Both the position numbers and the translations under genes were made by a program. From NCBI RefSeq assembly GCF_022179685.1, contig NZ_BPRB01000073.1, positions 1-64,000 on the forward strand: 64,000 nucleotides of DNA. Reading direction: 5' to 3'. The notes beneath the pieces are model-generated. The model was given only the letters and a program-made list of their open reading frames with translations. It searched no databases and had not been told where the DNA came from. The stretch comes from Methylobacterium trifolii (lineage in GTDB: Bacteria > Pseudomonadota > Alphaproteobacteria > Rhizobiales > Beijerinckiaceae). Positions within the stretch are counted from its first letter, which is position 1. Each line of letters opens with the position of its first letter. Below, piece by piece: positions 16,437-26,135 of this stretch.

Positions 16437-19010
16437 ATGGGGGTCGAACGGACGGCGCGGCTTCGGGCCGGCGCCGGTGCGCTCTCGTTCGCCGCGCTCG
16501 GGGCGTCCCACGCGGCCTGTGCGGCCGAAGCGGGCCCGGAGGGGCCGGCCTGGACGATCGGGCGGCAGATGCACAACGTCGCCGGGGTCGCGGTCCTGGC
16601 CGGCCTCGTCGCCTTCGCCGTGATCCTCTCCCTGCTCCACCTCTACGAACGCTCCCGCTGGACCCGGCGCGAGCGCGAGCTGGCCGTCGCCCTCGACGCC
16701 CTGCGCGGCGCCCACGACCGGGCCGAGATGCTCCTCAACGCCGAGCACCAGGTCATCGTCACCTGGGACGGGCGCAGCGAACCCGTGATCGAGGGCGAGG
16801 TCGGCCTCGCCTTCGACGGGGCCCGCACGGCCGCCGGCTCCGCCCGCCGCGTCCTCGCCTTCGGCACCTGGCTGGTCCCGGCCGATGCCGGGGCGGTCGA
16901 GGCCGCCGTCGAGGCCCTGCGGGCGCGGGGCACCGGATTCCGCATCCACCTGCGCAGCCAGTCCGGGCGCAGCATCGAGGCGCAGGGGCAGGCGGTGGCC
17001 GGTCGCGCCCTCCTGCGCCTGCGCGAGACCACCGAGGAGCGGCGCGAGATCGCCGACCTGCGCGAGACCCTGGACGAGGCCCGCCGCGGCCTCTCGGCGC
17101 TGGCCGGCCTCCTCGACGCGGTGCCCCAGCCGGTCTGGCGCCGCAACCGCGAGGGGGGGCTGGCCTGGGTCAACACCGCCTACGTCGCCGCCGTCGAGGC
17201 CGGCAGCCGCGAGGCCGCCCTCCAGGCCGGCATCGAGCTCCTCGACCGCTCGGCCCGCGAGACCATCGCCCGCGACGACGCCGCCCGGCGGACCGGGACT
17301 GCCCGCGCGGCCATGCGGCTCTCGGCCGTGGTCGCCGGCAGCCGCCGGATGCTGGACGTGTTCGAGAGCGCCCAGGAGAGCGGGCGCGTGGGCATCGCCG
17401 TGGACGTGTCGGAACTGGAGAGCGTGCGCGCCGACCTCCAGCTCCAGATGAACGCGAACGTGCGCACCCTCGACCAGCTGCCCACCGCGGTCGCGATGTT
17501 CGACGACCGCCAGCGCCTGATCTTCCACAACGCCGCCTACCGCCAGCTCTGGGACCTCGACGCCGCCTTCCTCGACGGGCGCCCCCTGGACGGCGAGATC
17601 CTCGACCGGCTGCGGGCGGCGCGCAAGCTGGAGGAGCAGGCCGACTTCCGGGCCTGGAAGCAGGGCGTGCTCGCCGCCTACCGGGCGGTGGAGGCCAACG
17701 AGACCTGGTGGCACCTGCCCGACGGCCGGACCCTGCGGGTCGTTGCCGACCCCAACCCCCAGGGCGGCCTCACCTACCTGTTCGACGACGTCACCGACCG
17801 GATGAAGGCCGAATCCCGCTACAACGCCCTGCGGAAGGTGCAGTCCGAGACCCTCGACACCCTGAAGGAGCCCGTGGCGGTGTTCGCCTCCGACGGCCGC
17901 ATCACCTTCTGGAACCGGGCCTTCGCCACGGTCTGGCGCCTCGACCCCGCCATGCTGGAGCAGCGCCCCCGCGTCGAGGCCGTGATCGAGATCTGCCGCA
18001 TCCTCGCGCCGGCCGAGGAGCCCTGGCTCGACATCCGTGACGCCGTGGTCGGCCTCGAATCCCGCGTCGGCCTCGCCTGCCGCCTGGAGGTGGTGGACGG
18101 CACCGTCCTCGACTGCGCCGCCCAGCCCCTGCCCGAGGGCGCCACCCTCCTGACGCTCGTGGACGTGACGGCCAGCGTCAACGTGGAGCGGGCGCTCACG
18201 GAGAAGAACGAGGCCCTGGAGAAGGCCGCGCAGCTGCGCGACACCTTCGTGCACCACGTCTCCTACGAGCTGCGCTCGCCGCTCACCAACATCATCGGCT
18301 TCACCCAGCTCCTCGGCGACGAGACCGTGGGCGCCCTCAACGAGCGCCAGCGCGAATATTCCGAGCACATCATGCGCTCCAGCGGCGCGCTGCTGGTCAT
18401 CATCAACGACATCCTCGACCTCGCCTCGATCGATGCCGGCTCGCTGGAACTCCAGCGCGAGATGGTGGACGTGCAGACCACCATCGAGGGCGCGGTCCGC
18501 GGCATCGAGGACCGTCTGGCGGAATCCGAGATCACCCTGTTCCGCGACGTGCCCGAGGACATCGGCAGCGTCCACGCGGACGGCAAGCGCGTGCGGCAGA
18601 TCCTGTTCAACCTGCTCTCGAACGCGGTCGGCTTCTCCAGCGCCGGCCAGCGCGTCGAGGTGAGGGCCCGGCGCACGCAGGACGAACTCGTGCTGAGCGT
18701 GCGCGACTTCGGCCGGGGCATGCCGCCCGAGGTGGCCAGCCACGTCTTCGACCGGTTCGAGAGCCACACCCTGGGAACCCGCCACCGCGGGGTGGGCCTC
18801 GGGCTGTCCATCGTGCGCTCCTTCGTGGAGCTGCACGGGGGCCGGATCGGCCTGGAGACCGCGCCGGGCGCCGGCACCTGCGTGACCTGCACCTTCCCTC
18901 TCGTGAAGCCCGGGGCGCTCGCGCCTCCCGCCGAACAGGCCCCGGGCGAGGCGATCGGCACGCCGGCCCCGCGGGGCGCCTACGCCGCCCCTGTCGCATC
19001 CGTGATTTGA
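16437..19010 (+). CDS. divL: DivL-type PAS sensor (pseudo)kinase with Tyr at the phospho-acceptor site
   Basis: An 857-aa protein with one N-terminal signal/TM pair (a TM near residues 45-65), a coiled coil, and several PAS-like modules (for example LDQLPTAVAMFDDRQRLIFHNAAY and LKEPVAVFASDGRITFWNRAF). A HisKA dimerisation region reads FVHHVSYELRSPLTNI, then HATPase_c has N-box LFNLLSNAVGFS and G-boxes DFGRGMPP and GVGLGLSIV. The usual acceptor His is Tyr610, the hallmark of Caulobacter DivL, which senses DivK and steers CckA toward or away from CtrA phosphorylation. The ATG was chosen for a perfect GGAGG nine bases upstream. The Tyr is seen in the sequence; the cell-cycle role is from the family. 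Confidence 0.87.
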   Translation: MGVERTARLRAGAGALSFAALGASHAACAAEAGPEGPAWTIGRQMHNVAGVAVLAGLVAFAVILSLLHLYERSRWTRRERELAVALDALRGAHDRAEMLLNAEHQVIVTWDGRSEPVIEGEVGLAFDGARTAAGSARRVLAFGTWLVPADAGAVEAAVEALRARGTGFRIHLRSQSGRSIEAQGQAVAGRALLRLRETTEERREIADLRETLDEARRGLSALAGLLDAVPQPVWRRNREGGLAWVNTAYVAAVEAGSREAALQAGIELLDRSARETIARDDAARRTGTARAAMRLSAVVAGSRRMLDVFESAQESGRVGIAVDVSELESVRADLQLQMNANVRTLDQLPTAVAMFDDRQRLIFHNAAYRQLWDLDAAFLDGRPLDGEILDRLRAARKLEEQADFRAWKQGVLAAYRAVEANETWWHLPDGRTLRVVADPNPQGGLTYLFDDVTDRMKAESRYNALRKVQSETLDTLKEPVAVFASDGRITFWNRAFATVWRLDPAMLEQRPRVEAVIEICRILAPAEEPWLDIRDAVVGLESRVGLACRLEVVDGTVLDCAAQPLPEGATLLTLVDVTASVNVERALTEKNEALEKAAQLRDTFVHHVSYELRSPLTNIIGFTQLLGDETVGALNERQREYSEHIMRSSGALLVIINDILDLASIDAGSLELQREMVDVQTTIEGAVRGIEDRLAESEITLFRDVPEDIGSVHADGKRVRQILFNLLSNAVGFSSAGQRVEVRARRTQDELVLSVRDFGRGMPPEVASHVFDRFESHTLGTRHRGVGLGLSIVRSFVELHGGRIGLETAPGAGTCVTCTFPLVKPGALAPPAEQAPGEAIGTPAPRGAYAAPVASVI

Positions 19011-19041
19011 CCCCGCGGCCCCGCCCCGTCAGCACGACGGG

Positions 19042-20274
19042 ATGTCGACACCCGCGCGTTCCGGCTGGGCCGTCTTCCGCAACGGCGACTTCCGCCTGTT
19101 CGGGGCCGCCCGCTTCCTCACCGGCCTCGCCTACCAGATGCAGGCGGTGGCGATCGGCTGGTTCGTCTACGACCTGACCCGCTCGCCCCTGGCGCTCGGC
19201 CTCGTCGGGCTCGCGGGGTTCCTGCCGGCGATGTTGGCGGCCCTGGTCACCGGGCACGTGGCCGACGCCTACGACCGGCGCGTCGTGGCGGCGCTGGCCT
19301 TCGCGGTGCAGGCGGCAACGAGCTTTTCGCTGCTGGCCTATGCCTGGAGCGGCCATCCCGCGGTCTGGCCGGTCTACGCCCTGGTCGTGCTGGTCGGCAC
19401 CGGCCGGGCCTTCGCCAACCCGTCCCTCCAGGCCCTGCTGCCGACCCTGGTGCCGACGCCGCTGTTCGGCTCGGCCATCGCCTGGAACGCCTCCCTCTGG
19501 CAGAGTTCCTCGGTGATGGGCCCGGCGCTCGGCGGCCTGCTCTACGCCCTCGGGCCCGGGGTGGTGTTCGGCGCCGCCGGCGTGAGCTTCGCGCTCGCCG
19601 CAGCGCTCACGGCGGCGATCCGCTTCCGCCCCGCCCCGCGGACCGAGCGGCCGGCGGTGACCTGGGCGACGCTCTTGGCCGGCATCCGCTACATCCGCTC
19701 GCAGCCCGTGGTGCTGGGCGCGATCAGCCTCGACCTGTTCGCGGTGCTGTTCGGGGGCGCCACCGCCCTGCTGCCGATCTTCGCGGCCGAGGTGCTGCAT
19801 GTCGGCCCCCTCGGCCTCGGGGCGTTGCGCAGCATGCCGGCGGCCGGCGCCGTGGCCATGGCCGTCGCCCTCGCCTACCGGCCGCTGCGCCGCCACGCGG
19901 GCGTGCGGATGCTGCGGGCGGTGGCCGTGTTCGGCCTCGCCATCATCGTGTTCGGCCTCTCGACCTCGCTGCCGCTCTCGATGGCCTGCCTGTTCGTGAC
20001 GGGCGCGGCCGACATGATCTCGGTCTACGTCCGCCAGACCTTCGTCCAGGGCGAGACGCCGGACGCCATGCGCGGGCGCGTGTCTGCGGTGAACACGGTC
20101 TTCATCGGCGCCTCCAACGAACTCGGCGAGTTCGAATCGGGCACCGTGGCGGCGCTCGTCGGCGCGGTCCCGGCGGTGGTCGCGGGCGGCGTCGCCACGG
20201 TGCTGGTGGCGCTGCTGTGGGGGCGGCTGTTCCCGGCGCTCAGGGCGCGGGACCGGTTGCTGAAGGAGGGGTGA
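19042..20274 (+). CDS. Major facilitator superfamily transporter (EntS-like MFS_3)
   Basis: A 410-aa, 11-12 TM carrier. The opening FRNGDFRLFGAARFLTGLAYQMQAVAIGWFVYDLTRSPLALGLVG and the GHVADAYDRR loop between TM2 and TM3 are typical of MFS_3 exporters related to the enterobactin exporter EntS. RGRVSAVNTVFIGASNELGEFESG in the second half is also family-like. It starts 31 bp after divL in the same direction, so it may be co-transcribed, and a hairpin terminator follows. The substrate is unknown; siderophore or drug efflux is only a family guess. Confidence 0.8.
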   Translation: MSTPARSGWAVFRNGDFRLFGAARFLTGLAYQMQAVAIGWFVYDLTRSPLALGLVGLAGFLPAMLAALVTGHVADAYDRRVVAALAFAVQAATSFSLLAYAWSGHPAVWPVYALVVLVGTGRAFANPSLQALLPTLVPTPLFGSAIAWNASLWQSSSVMGPALGGLLYALGPGVVFGAAGVSFALAAALTAAIRFRPAPRTERPAVTWATLLAGIRYIRSQPVVLGAISLDLFAVLFGGATALLPIFAAEVLHVGPLGLGALRSMPAAGAVAMAVALAYRPLRRHAGVRMLRAVAVFGLAIIVFGLSTSLPLSMACLFVTGAADMISVYVRQTFVQGETPDAMRGRVSAVNTVFIGASNELGEFESGTVAALVGAVPAVVAGGVATVLVALLWGRLFPALRARDRLLKEG

Positions 20275-20304
20275 GCGTCCCGTTCGGGGGATGGCCGGGA
20301 AAGC

Positions 20305-20353
20305 GATTATCCATTTCCGGATCAGAACGCCGCCGGGAATGGATAATCCTTTT
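20305..20353 (+). terminator. Long hairpin terminator after the MFS gene
   Basis: Sixteen-base arms (20305-20320 and 20333-20348, one mismatch) beginning GATTATCC and ending GGATAATC enclose a 12-nt loop, and CCTTTT follows. A-residues precede the left arm, so it could also work on the other strand. AT content is higher than its surroundings. Confidence 0.75.
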
Positions 20354-20525
20354 GGCGTCATGGGGTTAGGGACGACGCTTTGCTTGCCCCGCAGCCTGCA
20401 GGTCCGTGGGGCGAAAACCTGTTCCACGGGGATCACACCGGACCGATTTCCGCGCTGTGCCGCGGCAAGGCCCATGACAGGATCGATCAAGCAAACCTAA
20501 GGTCTTCTCGAATCGGGGAAGAACG

Positions 20526-21086
20526 ATGGTCGAGATCAAGGTCGTCGCGGGAACGTGCGGAAAGGGCAGAGGGGGCTACGAAGCCGGCCTCTTCTCCACG
20601 CCCGACGGCCTGGAACGCTCGGTCGAAGGCTTGCTGACCGTCGAGGCCCACGGGGACGTTGCCGGGGCACGCAACTGGGGCGGCCAGGTCCTCGACGGCC
20701 TCAAGGGCAGCCTCGCCCTGGCCTCCAACGTCGACCTTTCGGGGACCGCCCTCCTGGCCGCCTCGGCGCTCGCCCCGCTTTCGGCGGACGAGCCGCGCCG
20801 GCAGACCCTCCTCGAAATCACGTTCGCGGACGGTGCCCTCCTGATCGCCCTGGCGGACACCAACCTCTCGGCCCTGATCGAGAACGATCGGGAGGTTCTG
20901 CGCCGCGGCTTCGCCCGCGCCGCACGGCGCATGGCCGAGCCCGTCGCTCCGGCGGGTTCCGCCGACGAGACCGGCCTGCTGACGAACGCGACCGAAGCCG
21001 TTCAGGCGGCTGCCGGCGCGGCCGCCGCCTCGGCGAGTTCCGCCCTGGGCTTCATGCGCCGCCGGATCGGTTTCGAGCGGGGCTGA
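20526..21086 (+). CDS. Hypothetical protein, 186 aa
   Basis: Not recognised. The N-terminal two thirds look like a small beta-rich domain (VEIKVVAGTCGKGRGGYEAG, later LLEITFADGALLIALADTN), a pattern seen in uncharacterised PH-like cytoplasmic domains. The end is a low-complexity Ala/Ser stretch (AAAGAAAASASSALGFMRRR). There is no signal peptide. The frame is supported by normal high-GC codon use and a GGGGAAGAACG leader. It stands alone between two hairpins. Confidence 0.6.
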   Translation: MVEIKVVAGTCGKGRGGYEAGLFSTPDGLERSVEGLLTVEAHGDVAGARNWGGQVLDGLKGSLALASNVDLSGTALLAASALAPLSADEPRRQTLLEITFADGALLIALADTNLSALIENDREVLRRGFARAARRMAEPVAPAGSADETGLLTNATEAVQAAAGAAAASASSALGFMRRRIGFERG

Positions 21087-21165
21087 CGCGGGTCCGGCGT
21101 CCGGGCCTTCGCAACGCTGACGGTGCAGGGTCGGCGTTGCGAGAAAGGACGGCGTTCCGCCTGTC

Positions 21166-21218
21166 AGGCGTTATCCCTGGAGCGGGACGATGGGGGCCGG
21201 GCAGGGATAACGCCTTTC
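21166..21218 (+). terminator. Perfect 14-bp hairpin after the 186-aa gene
   Basis: AGGCGTTATCCCTG (21166-21179) pairs perfectly with CAGGGATAACGCCT (21202-21215) across a 22-nt loop, followed by TT. It is likely a terminator separating this gene from the convergent tolB. Its GCGTTATCC core recalls the hairpin on the other side of the gene. Confidence 0.7.
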
Positions 21219-21334
21219 GTCTCAGATGCTTGCCTCAGCATGAAACCGAGATCGAACCGTCCGAGCCAGGGACGAAGGAGGCCGACCGGCTCGATCCCGG
21301 CCGGTAAGGCCGGGCTCGGCTGGGCCCGAGAAAG

Positions 21335-22684
21335 CTAGCGCCCGGCCAATAGTGGCGACCAGGTCGGGTCCGAGGCGTAGGAGGGGGTCGGCACGGGCTG
21401 CTCCACCTTGCCGGTGATGTCGACCATGTAGAGCTTGCCACCGCCCTGGCCGCCCGGATCGCGGAAGAACAGCACGTACTGGCCGTTGGGGGCAAACGTC
21501 GGGCCCTCGTTGTGGAAGCCTTCCGTCAGCACGCGCTCGCCCGAGCCGTCCGGCTTCATCACGCAGATCGCGAAGCCCCCCTTGCGCTGGCGGGTGAAGG
21601 CGATGAGGTCGCCCCGCGGCGACCAGGCCGGCTGCGAGGCCGAGCCCTCGCCGAAGGAGATGCGGTGCGGGTTTCCGCCGTCCGCGCCCATCACGTAGAC
21701 CTGCTGCGAGCCGCCGCGGTCGGATTCGAACACGATCTGGCTGCCGTCCGGCGCGTAGCTCGGCGAGGTGTCGATGGCCATGCCGCTGGTGATCGGCTTC
21801 TGGGCCTTGGAGGCGAGGTCCATGGTGACGATGTCGGCGTTGCCGCCCTGCTGCACGCTCATCACCAGGCGGCGGCCGTCCGGGGAGAAGCGCGGGCTGG
21901 CGCTCATCGAGTCGACGCTGCCGAACGCCTGTCGCGAGCCGGTCTCCAGGTTGATCACCTGCACCCGCGGCTGGTGGCCGGTCGCCTGCGCCATGAAGGC
22001 GATGTCCTGGGTGGCGGGCGAGTAGCGCGGGGCGACGATGGCGCTCTCGCCGGTGGTGATCGCGCGCACGTTGGCGCCGTCCTGGTCCATCACCATCAGG
22101 CGCTTGCGCCGGTTCTCCTTCGGGCCGGACTCGTCCACGAAGGCGATGCGGCTGTCGAACCAGGGGCCGAGCCCGGTGATCTTGGTGTAGACCGAGTCCG
22201 AGATCAGGTGGCCGGTGCGGCGGGCGTTGGCCGGGTCGGTGGCGTATTGCTGGCCGGTCATCTGCTGGCCGGAGGTCACGTCCCAGAGGCGGAACTCGAC
22301 CTTGAGCTTACCGGAGCCGTCGCGCGAGACGCGGCCCGTGACGAGGCCCTGTACGCCGGTGGCGCGCCACCTCTCGAAGTTCGGCGCCGCATCGAACTGC
22401 GGAGCCTCCGGGAAGCGCCCCTTCTCCAGGGGCGAGAAGTAGCCCGAGCGGCGCAGGTTGTTCGTCACCACGCCGGCCACCAGCCCGCCGAGGCTCGGGT
22501 CGCCGGAAAAGTCCGTCACCGCGATCGGCAGCGGCTGGAAGCTACCGCCGCCGATGCGCAGCTGCAACTGCGCCTGGGCGGGCGCCGTCAGGCCGAACAG
22601 GACGAGCGCGAGCCAGGCCAGGAGCGTGGCGGGACGCGCGAAACGGGGCGCCGTGCGGCGCCGCGGGGACGGGCTGTGAGACAT
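21335..22684 (-). CDS. tolB: Tol-Pal system protein TolB
   Basis: Periplasmic beta-propeller of 449 aa that links TolA to Pal during outer-membrane constriction and maintenance. The signal peptide ends APAQAQ; an N-terminal domain (PLPIAVTDFSGDPSLG) is followed by WD40-like/PD40 blades with repeated SPDGRRLVMS, YAPDGSQIVFESDRGG, SPRGDLIAFTRQ and FAPNGQYVLFF. The last gene of ybgC-tolQ-tolR-tolA-tolB. pal, which normally follows, is absent; the next gene downstream is convergent. Confidence 0.96.
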   Translation of the reverse strand: MSHSPSPRRRTAPRFARPATLLAWLALVLFGLTAPAQAQLQLRIGGGSFQPLPIAVTDFSGDPSLGGLVAGVVTNNLRRSGYFSPLEKGRFPEAPQFDAAPNFERWRATGVQGLVTGRVSRDGSGKLKVEFRLWDVTSGQQMTGQQYATDPANARRTGHLISDSVYTKITGLGPWFDSRIAFVDESGPKENRRKRLMVMDQDGANVRAITTGESAIVAPRYSPATQDIAFMAQATGHQPRVQVINLETGSRQAFGSVDSMSASPRFSPDGRRLVMSVQQGGNADIVTMDLASKAQKPITSGMAIDTSPSYAPDGSQIVFESDRGGSQQVYVMGADGGNPHRISFGEGSASQPAWSPRGDLIAFTRQRKGGFAICVMKPDGSGERVLTEGFHNEGPTFAPNGQYVLFFRDPGGQGGGKLYMVDITGKVEQPVPTPSYASDPTWSPLLAGR

Positions 22685-22736
22685 GCTGTTGCGGTCCGGA
22701 CGATGGTCAGGCGGGGGCGCGGCGGAGTTCGGGCGA

Positions 22737-24098
22737 TCAGGTCGCCGTGAACTCGAACTCCGCGTTGATGGCTTTCCAGTCGTTGTAGAACGGCGCGTAC
22801 TGGGCCGGGATCTTGTAGGGGGCGCAGCGCCGCACCGCCCTGAGGGCCGCCTGCGCGATCGACTGGTCGACCGAGCTGGAGCCGCCGCGCATGATCCGCG
22901 GCTCGGTGGAGAGCGAGCCGTTGGGGTTCAGGCGGATGTCGAGCACCGGCAGGATCACCCCCTGCGCCGCGCCGGGGGGCGCCGAGTAGCAGCGCTCGAT
23001 CTGCTGCTGCAGCATGCCCACGAGGGCGTCGCGCAGGGACGGCGACAGGCGCTGGGCGTTGCCGGTGGGGGCGCCGAGCGCCGCCGTGCGCTGGATGTCG
23101 TGGCCGGTGGCCCCCGTCGATTGCGAGGGCGCCTTCGAGGCCAGCAGGGACTTGATGTCCCCGGCGCTGAATTTCTCCGCGAGTTCGGCCTGCTTGCGGG
23201 CCTTGGCCTCGGCATCCGCCTTGGCCTTGGCGTCGGCCATGGCCTTCGCCTTGGCTTTCGCGGCGGCCTCCGCCTTGGCCTTGGCCGCGGCTTCCGCCTT
23301 CTCGCGCTCGGCCTCGGCCTTGGCTTCGGCGACCTCCTTCTGGCGCTCGGCCTCGGCGTCCGCTTTCTTGGCGTCGGCCTCAGCCTTCGCCTTGGCGTCG
23401 GCCACCGCCTTGCGCGCCTTGGCCTCGGCGTCGGCCTTGGCTTTCGCCTCCGCTTTGGCCGCTTCCTTCGCAGCCTCCTTGGCCGCTTCCTTCTTGGCTT
23501 CGGCCGCGGCCTCGGCCTCCTCGCGCTCGACCAGCTTGGCGAGCTGCTCGCGCTTCACCGCCTCGGCCTTGGCAGCCTCCGCCTTCGCTTCCTTGGCGGC
23601 CTCTGCCTTGGCGGCTTCCTTCGCCTTGGCTTCGGCCTTCTCCGCCGCCGCTTCCTTGGCGGCTTCGGCCTTCGTCGCCTCGGCCTTGGCGGCCTCCGCC
23701 TTCTCCTGCGCCAGCTTGGCGGCCTTGGCCTCCTCGATCGCAGGATCGGGCTCGCTCGCGCGAAGCGGCATCGCCTCGGCGTCGGCGACCTTCACGTCGA
23801 CCGTGCGCTTGGGCGCGGACGGGGCGTCGACCTTCGAATTCTCGGGCTCGCGCTCCTCGAATTTCTCGGACTTCCGGTCGGCCCGCGGCTTGGCGTCGGA
23901 CAGGGGTTTTTCGGCGTTGCGCTCGCCCTTGGTGATCTCGGAGAACTGGTTCTCGGTGATGACCTCGACGGGCACGCCCTCCTGCGCCTCCGGCAGGGCC
24001 GGGGCGGCGACGCTGAACAGGGCGAAGACCAGCAGCCCCACATGGGTGGCCGCCGAGACCCAGAAGCCCGGCTGCGTGCGGTCGAAGGAGAACGCCAC
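22737..24098 (-). CDS. tolA: TolA-like cell-envelope integrity protein
   Basis: A 453-aa protein: an N-terminal TM anchor (residues about 12-34, PGFWVSAATHVGLLVFALFSVA), a long Ala/Lys/Glu helical domain II (about 110-315, AKAEAE-type repeats) that spans the periplasm, and a C-terminal TolA/TonB-like domain III (RLSPSLRDALVGMLQQQIERCYSAPP ... YAPFYNDWKAINAEFEF). It couples TolQR proton-motive energy to TolB-Pal. The helical repeat produces long spurious frames on the opposite strand. Its start is 12 bp from the tolR stop. Confidence 0.93.
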   Translation of the reverse strand: MAFSFDRTQPGFWVSAATHVGLLVFALFSVAAPALPEAQEGVPVEVITENQFSEITKGERNAEKPLSDAKPRADRKSEKFEEREPENSKVDAPSAPKRTVDVKVADAEAMPLRASEPDPAIEEAKAAKLAQEKAEAAKAEATKAEAAKEAAAEKAEAKAKEAAKAEAAKEAKAEAAKAEAVKREQLAKLVEREEAEAAAEAKKEAAKEAAKEAAKAEAKAKADAEAKARKAVADAKAKAEADAKKADAEAERQKEVAEAKAEAEREKAEAAAKAKAEAAAKAKAKAMADAKAKADAEAKARKQAELAEKFSAGDIKSLLASKAPSQSTGATGHDIQRTAALGAPTGNAQRLSPSLRDALVGMLQQQIERCYSAPPGAAQGVILPVLDIRLNPNGSLSTEPRIMRGGSSSVDQSIAQAALRAVRRCAPYKIPAQYAPFYNDWKAINAEFEFTAT

Positions 24099-24110
24099 TG
24101 CGCCGCCCCG

Positions 24111-24560
24111 CTATCGCTGCTCGGGCTCGGTGACGAGGGCGACCTTCTTGAAGCCGCCTCCGGTCACGATCGCCATCACCTGCGCCACCCGGCCGTACTC
24201 GACCCGCTTGTCGCCGCGCACGAACACCCGCTCCTCGGTGCCGGTCTTGGCGGTCTCTGTGAGCTTGGCCACGATGGAATCGTCGGTCAACTCGTCCTCG
24301 CCGAGGAACACCTGTCCCGTCTGGCGGATCGAGAGCGTGATCGGCTTGGTGTCGGAATTCAGTGGCGCGGCCTTGGATTGGGGCAGGTCGAGGGGCACGC
24401 CCACCGTCATCATGGGCGCGGCGACCATGAAGATGATCAGCAGCACCAGCACGACGTCGATGAACGGCGTCATGTTGATCTCGTTGATGGCGCCGCCGCC
24501 GCGGTGTCCGCGCCGCCGCCGCCTGCCTCCGCCGCCCTTGGCGCCCGCTGCCATGCTCAT
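24111..24560 (-). CDS. tolR: Tol-Pal system protein TolR (ExbD family)
   Basis: A 149-aa single-TM protein. A Gly/Arg-rich cytoplasmic tail (GGGGRRRRRGHRGGG) precedes NMTPFIDVVLVLLIIFMV, whose Asp is the proton-path residue of ExbD/TolR; the periplasmic domain includes VFLGEDELTDDSIV and RVFVRGDKRVEYGRVAQVMA. The ATG at 24560 is the first that puts the tail at normal length; the open frame upstream is tolQ shadow. It pairs with TolQ as the stator that energises TolA. Confidence 0.95.
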   Translation of the reverse strand: MSMAAGAKGGGGRRRRRGHRGGGAINEINMTPFIDVVLVLLIIFMVAAPMMTVGVPLDLPQSKAAPLNSDTKPITLSIRQTGQVFLGEDELTDDSIVAKLTETAKTGTEERVFVRGDKRVEYGRVAQVMAIVTGGGFKKVALVTEPEQR

Positions 24561-24582
24561 GTGCGTGTCCCCTGTGGCGCGA

Positions 24583-25305
<723 letters not shown>

Positions 25306-25491
25306 GACGGGGTCCTCGACGTCTCGCTGGCCAGCCCACGCGGCGGCCTCGGCGAGCCCGCGCGCCCCGGCCAAATCCGTGAGCGTATTCAACGGGGAAT
25401 GGCCGTTGAATCTGTCGAAAGTATGGGCCGGGCTCTCCGCCGCGGCCCCCTTCGACGGGCCAACAGAGACGCCGTCAGGGTTAAGGCAGGG

Positions 25492-25977
25492 TTAAGGCTC
25501 GCCCTCCCCTGCCGCATTGCGGGAGAGCGCCTTGCGCAATGCGTCCGGCAGGCGCACGGCCCGGCCGTCCCGCACGCAGGCCACCACCACCTCGGCCCGC
25601 ACCAGCACCGCCTCGCCGCGCAGCACCCATTGCCTCAGGTGCATGGAGGCCCCGCGCAGGTCGTGGGTCGCGGTGGCCACCGTCAGCAGGTCGTCCATCC
25701 GCGCGGGCTTGAGGTAGTCGATGCTCATCCGCCGCACCACGAAGACCAGGCCCGCGCCCTCCCGATGCAGGTCCGACTGGTCGCCGGCCAAGCCCCGCAG
25801 CAATTCGGTGCGGCCCCGCTCCATGAAGCGCAGGTAGCTCGCGTGGTAGACGAAGCCCGAGAAGTCGGTGTCCTCGTAGTAGACGCGCAGCGGCAGGGCG
25901 TGGGCGCCGGAGGGGACGGGCTCAGTCACGCGGGAGGCCGTCGCTCGAAGGGGTTGGGGCAGGCATCGTCGGTCCAT
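25492..25977 (-). CDS. ybgC: Tol-Pal-associated acyl-CoA thioesterase YbgC
   Basis: Hot-dog thioesterase, 161 aa from the ATG used here; a GTG at 25929 would give 145 aa, closer to the usual 135-145. The active-site segment YYEDTDFSGFVYHASYLRFMERGRTE contains the catalytic Asp and the V-Y-H of the 4HBT family. YbgC hydrolyses short acyl-CoA and is linked with phospholipid metabolism at the inner membrane; it heads the tol cluster in many Proteobacteria, as here. Confidence 0.92.
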   Translation of the reverse strand: MDRRCLPQPLRATASRVTEPVPSGAHALPLRVYYEDTDFSGFVYHASYLRFMERGRTELLRGLAGDQSDLHREGAGLVFVVRRMSIDYLKPARMDDLLTVATATHDLRGASMHLRQWVLRGEAVLVRAEVVVACVRDGRAVRLPDALRKALSRNAAGEGEP

Positions 25978-26078
25978 GTCCTGTACGCGGGGAACGCAGG
26001 TTCCGGCAGGTTAGCGGTTCCCGCATCGATCGAGAACGTGCCGACCTCGGCGGAAGCCCGGCTCGGCACGGCCATACG

Positions 26079-26106
26079 AAAAAGGGCCGCCCTGATGGGG
26101 CAGCCC
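26079..26106 (-). terminator. Intrinsic terminator after the DUF4142 gene
   Basis: On the minus strand AGGGCTGCCC pairs with GGGCGGCCCT (one G-U pair) over a short loop, followed directly by TTTTT. It begins about 30 bases after the stop codon and isolates the upstream gene from ybgC-tolQRAB. Confidence 0.9.
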
Positions 26107-26135
26107 TCTCGCCGTCGCGGAGAATTGGAAGAAAA

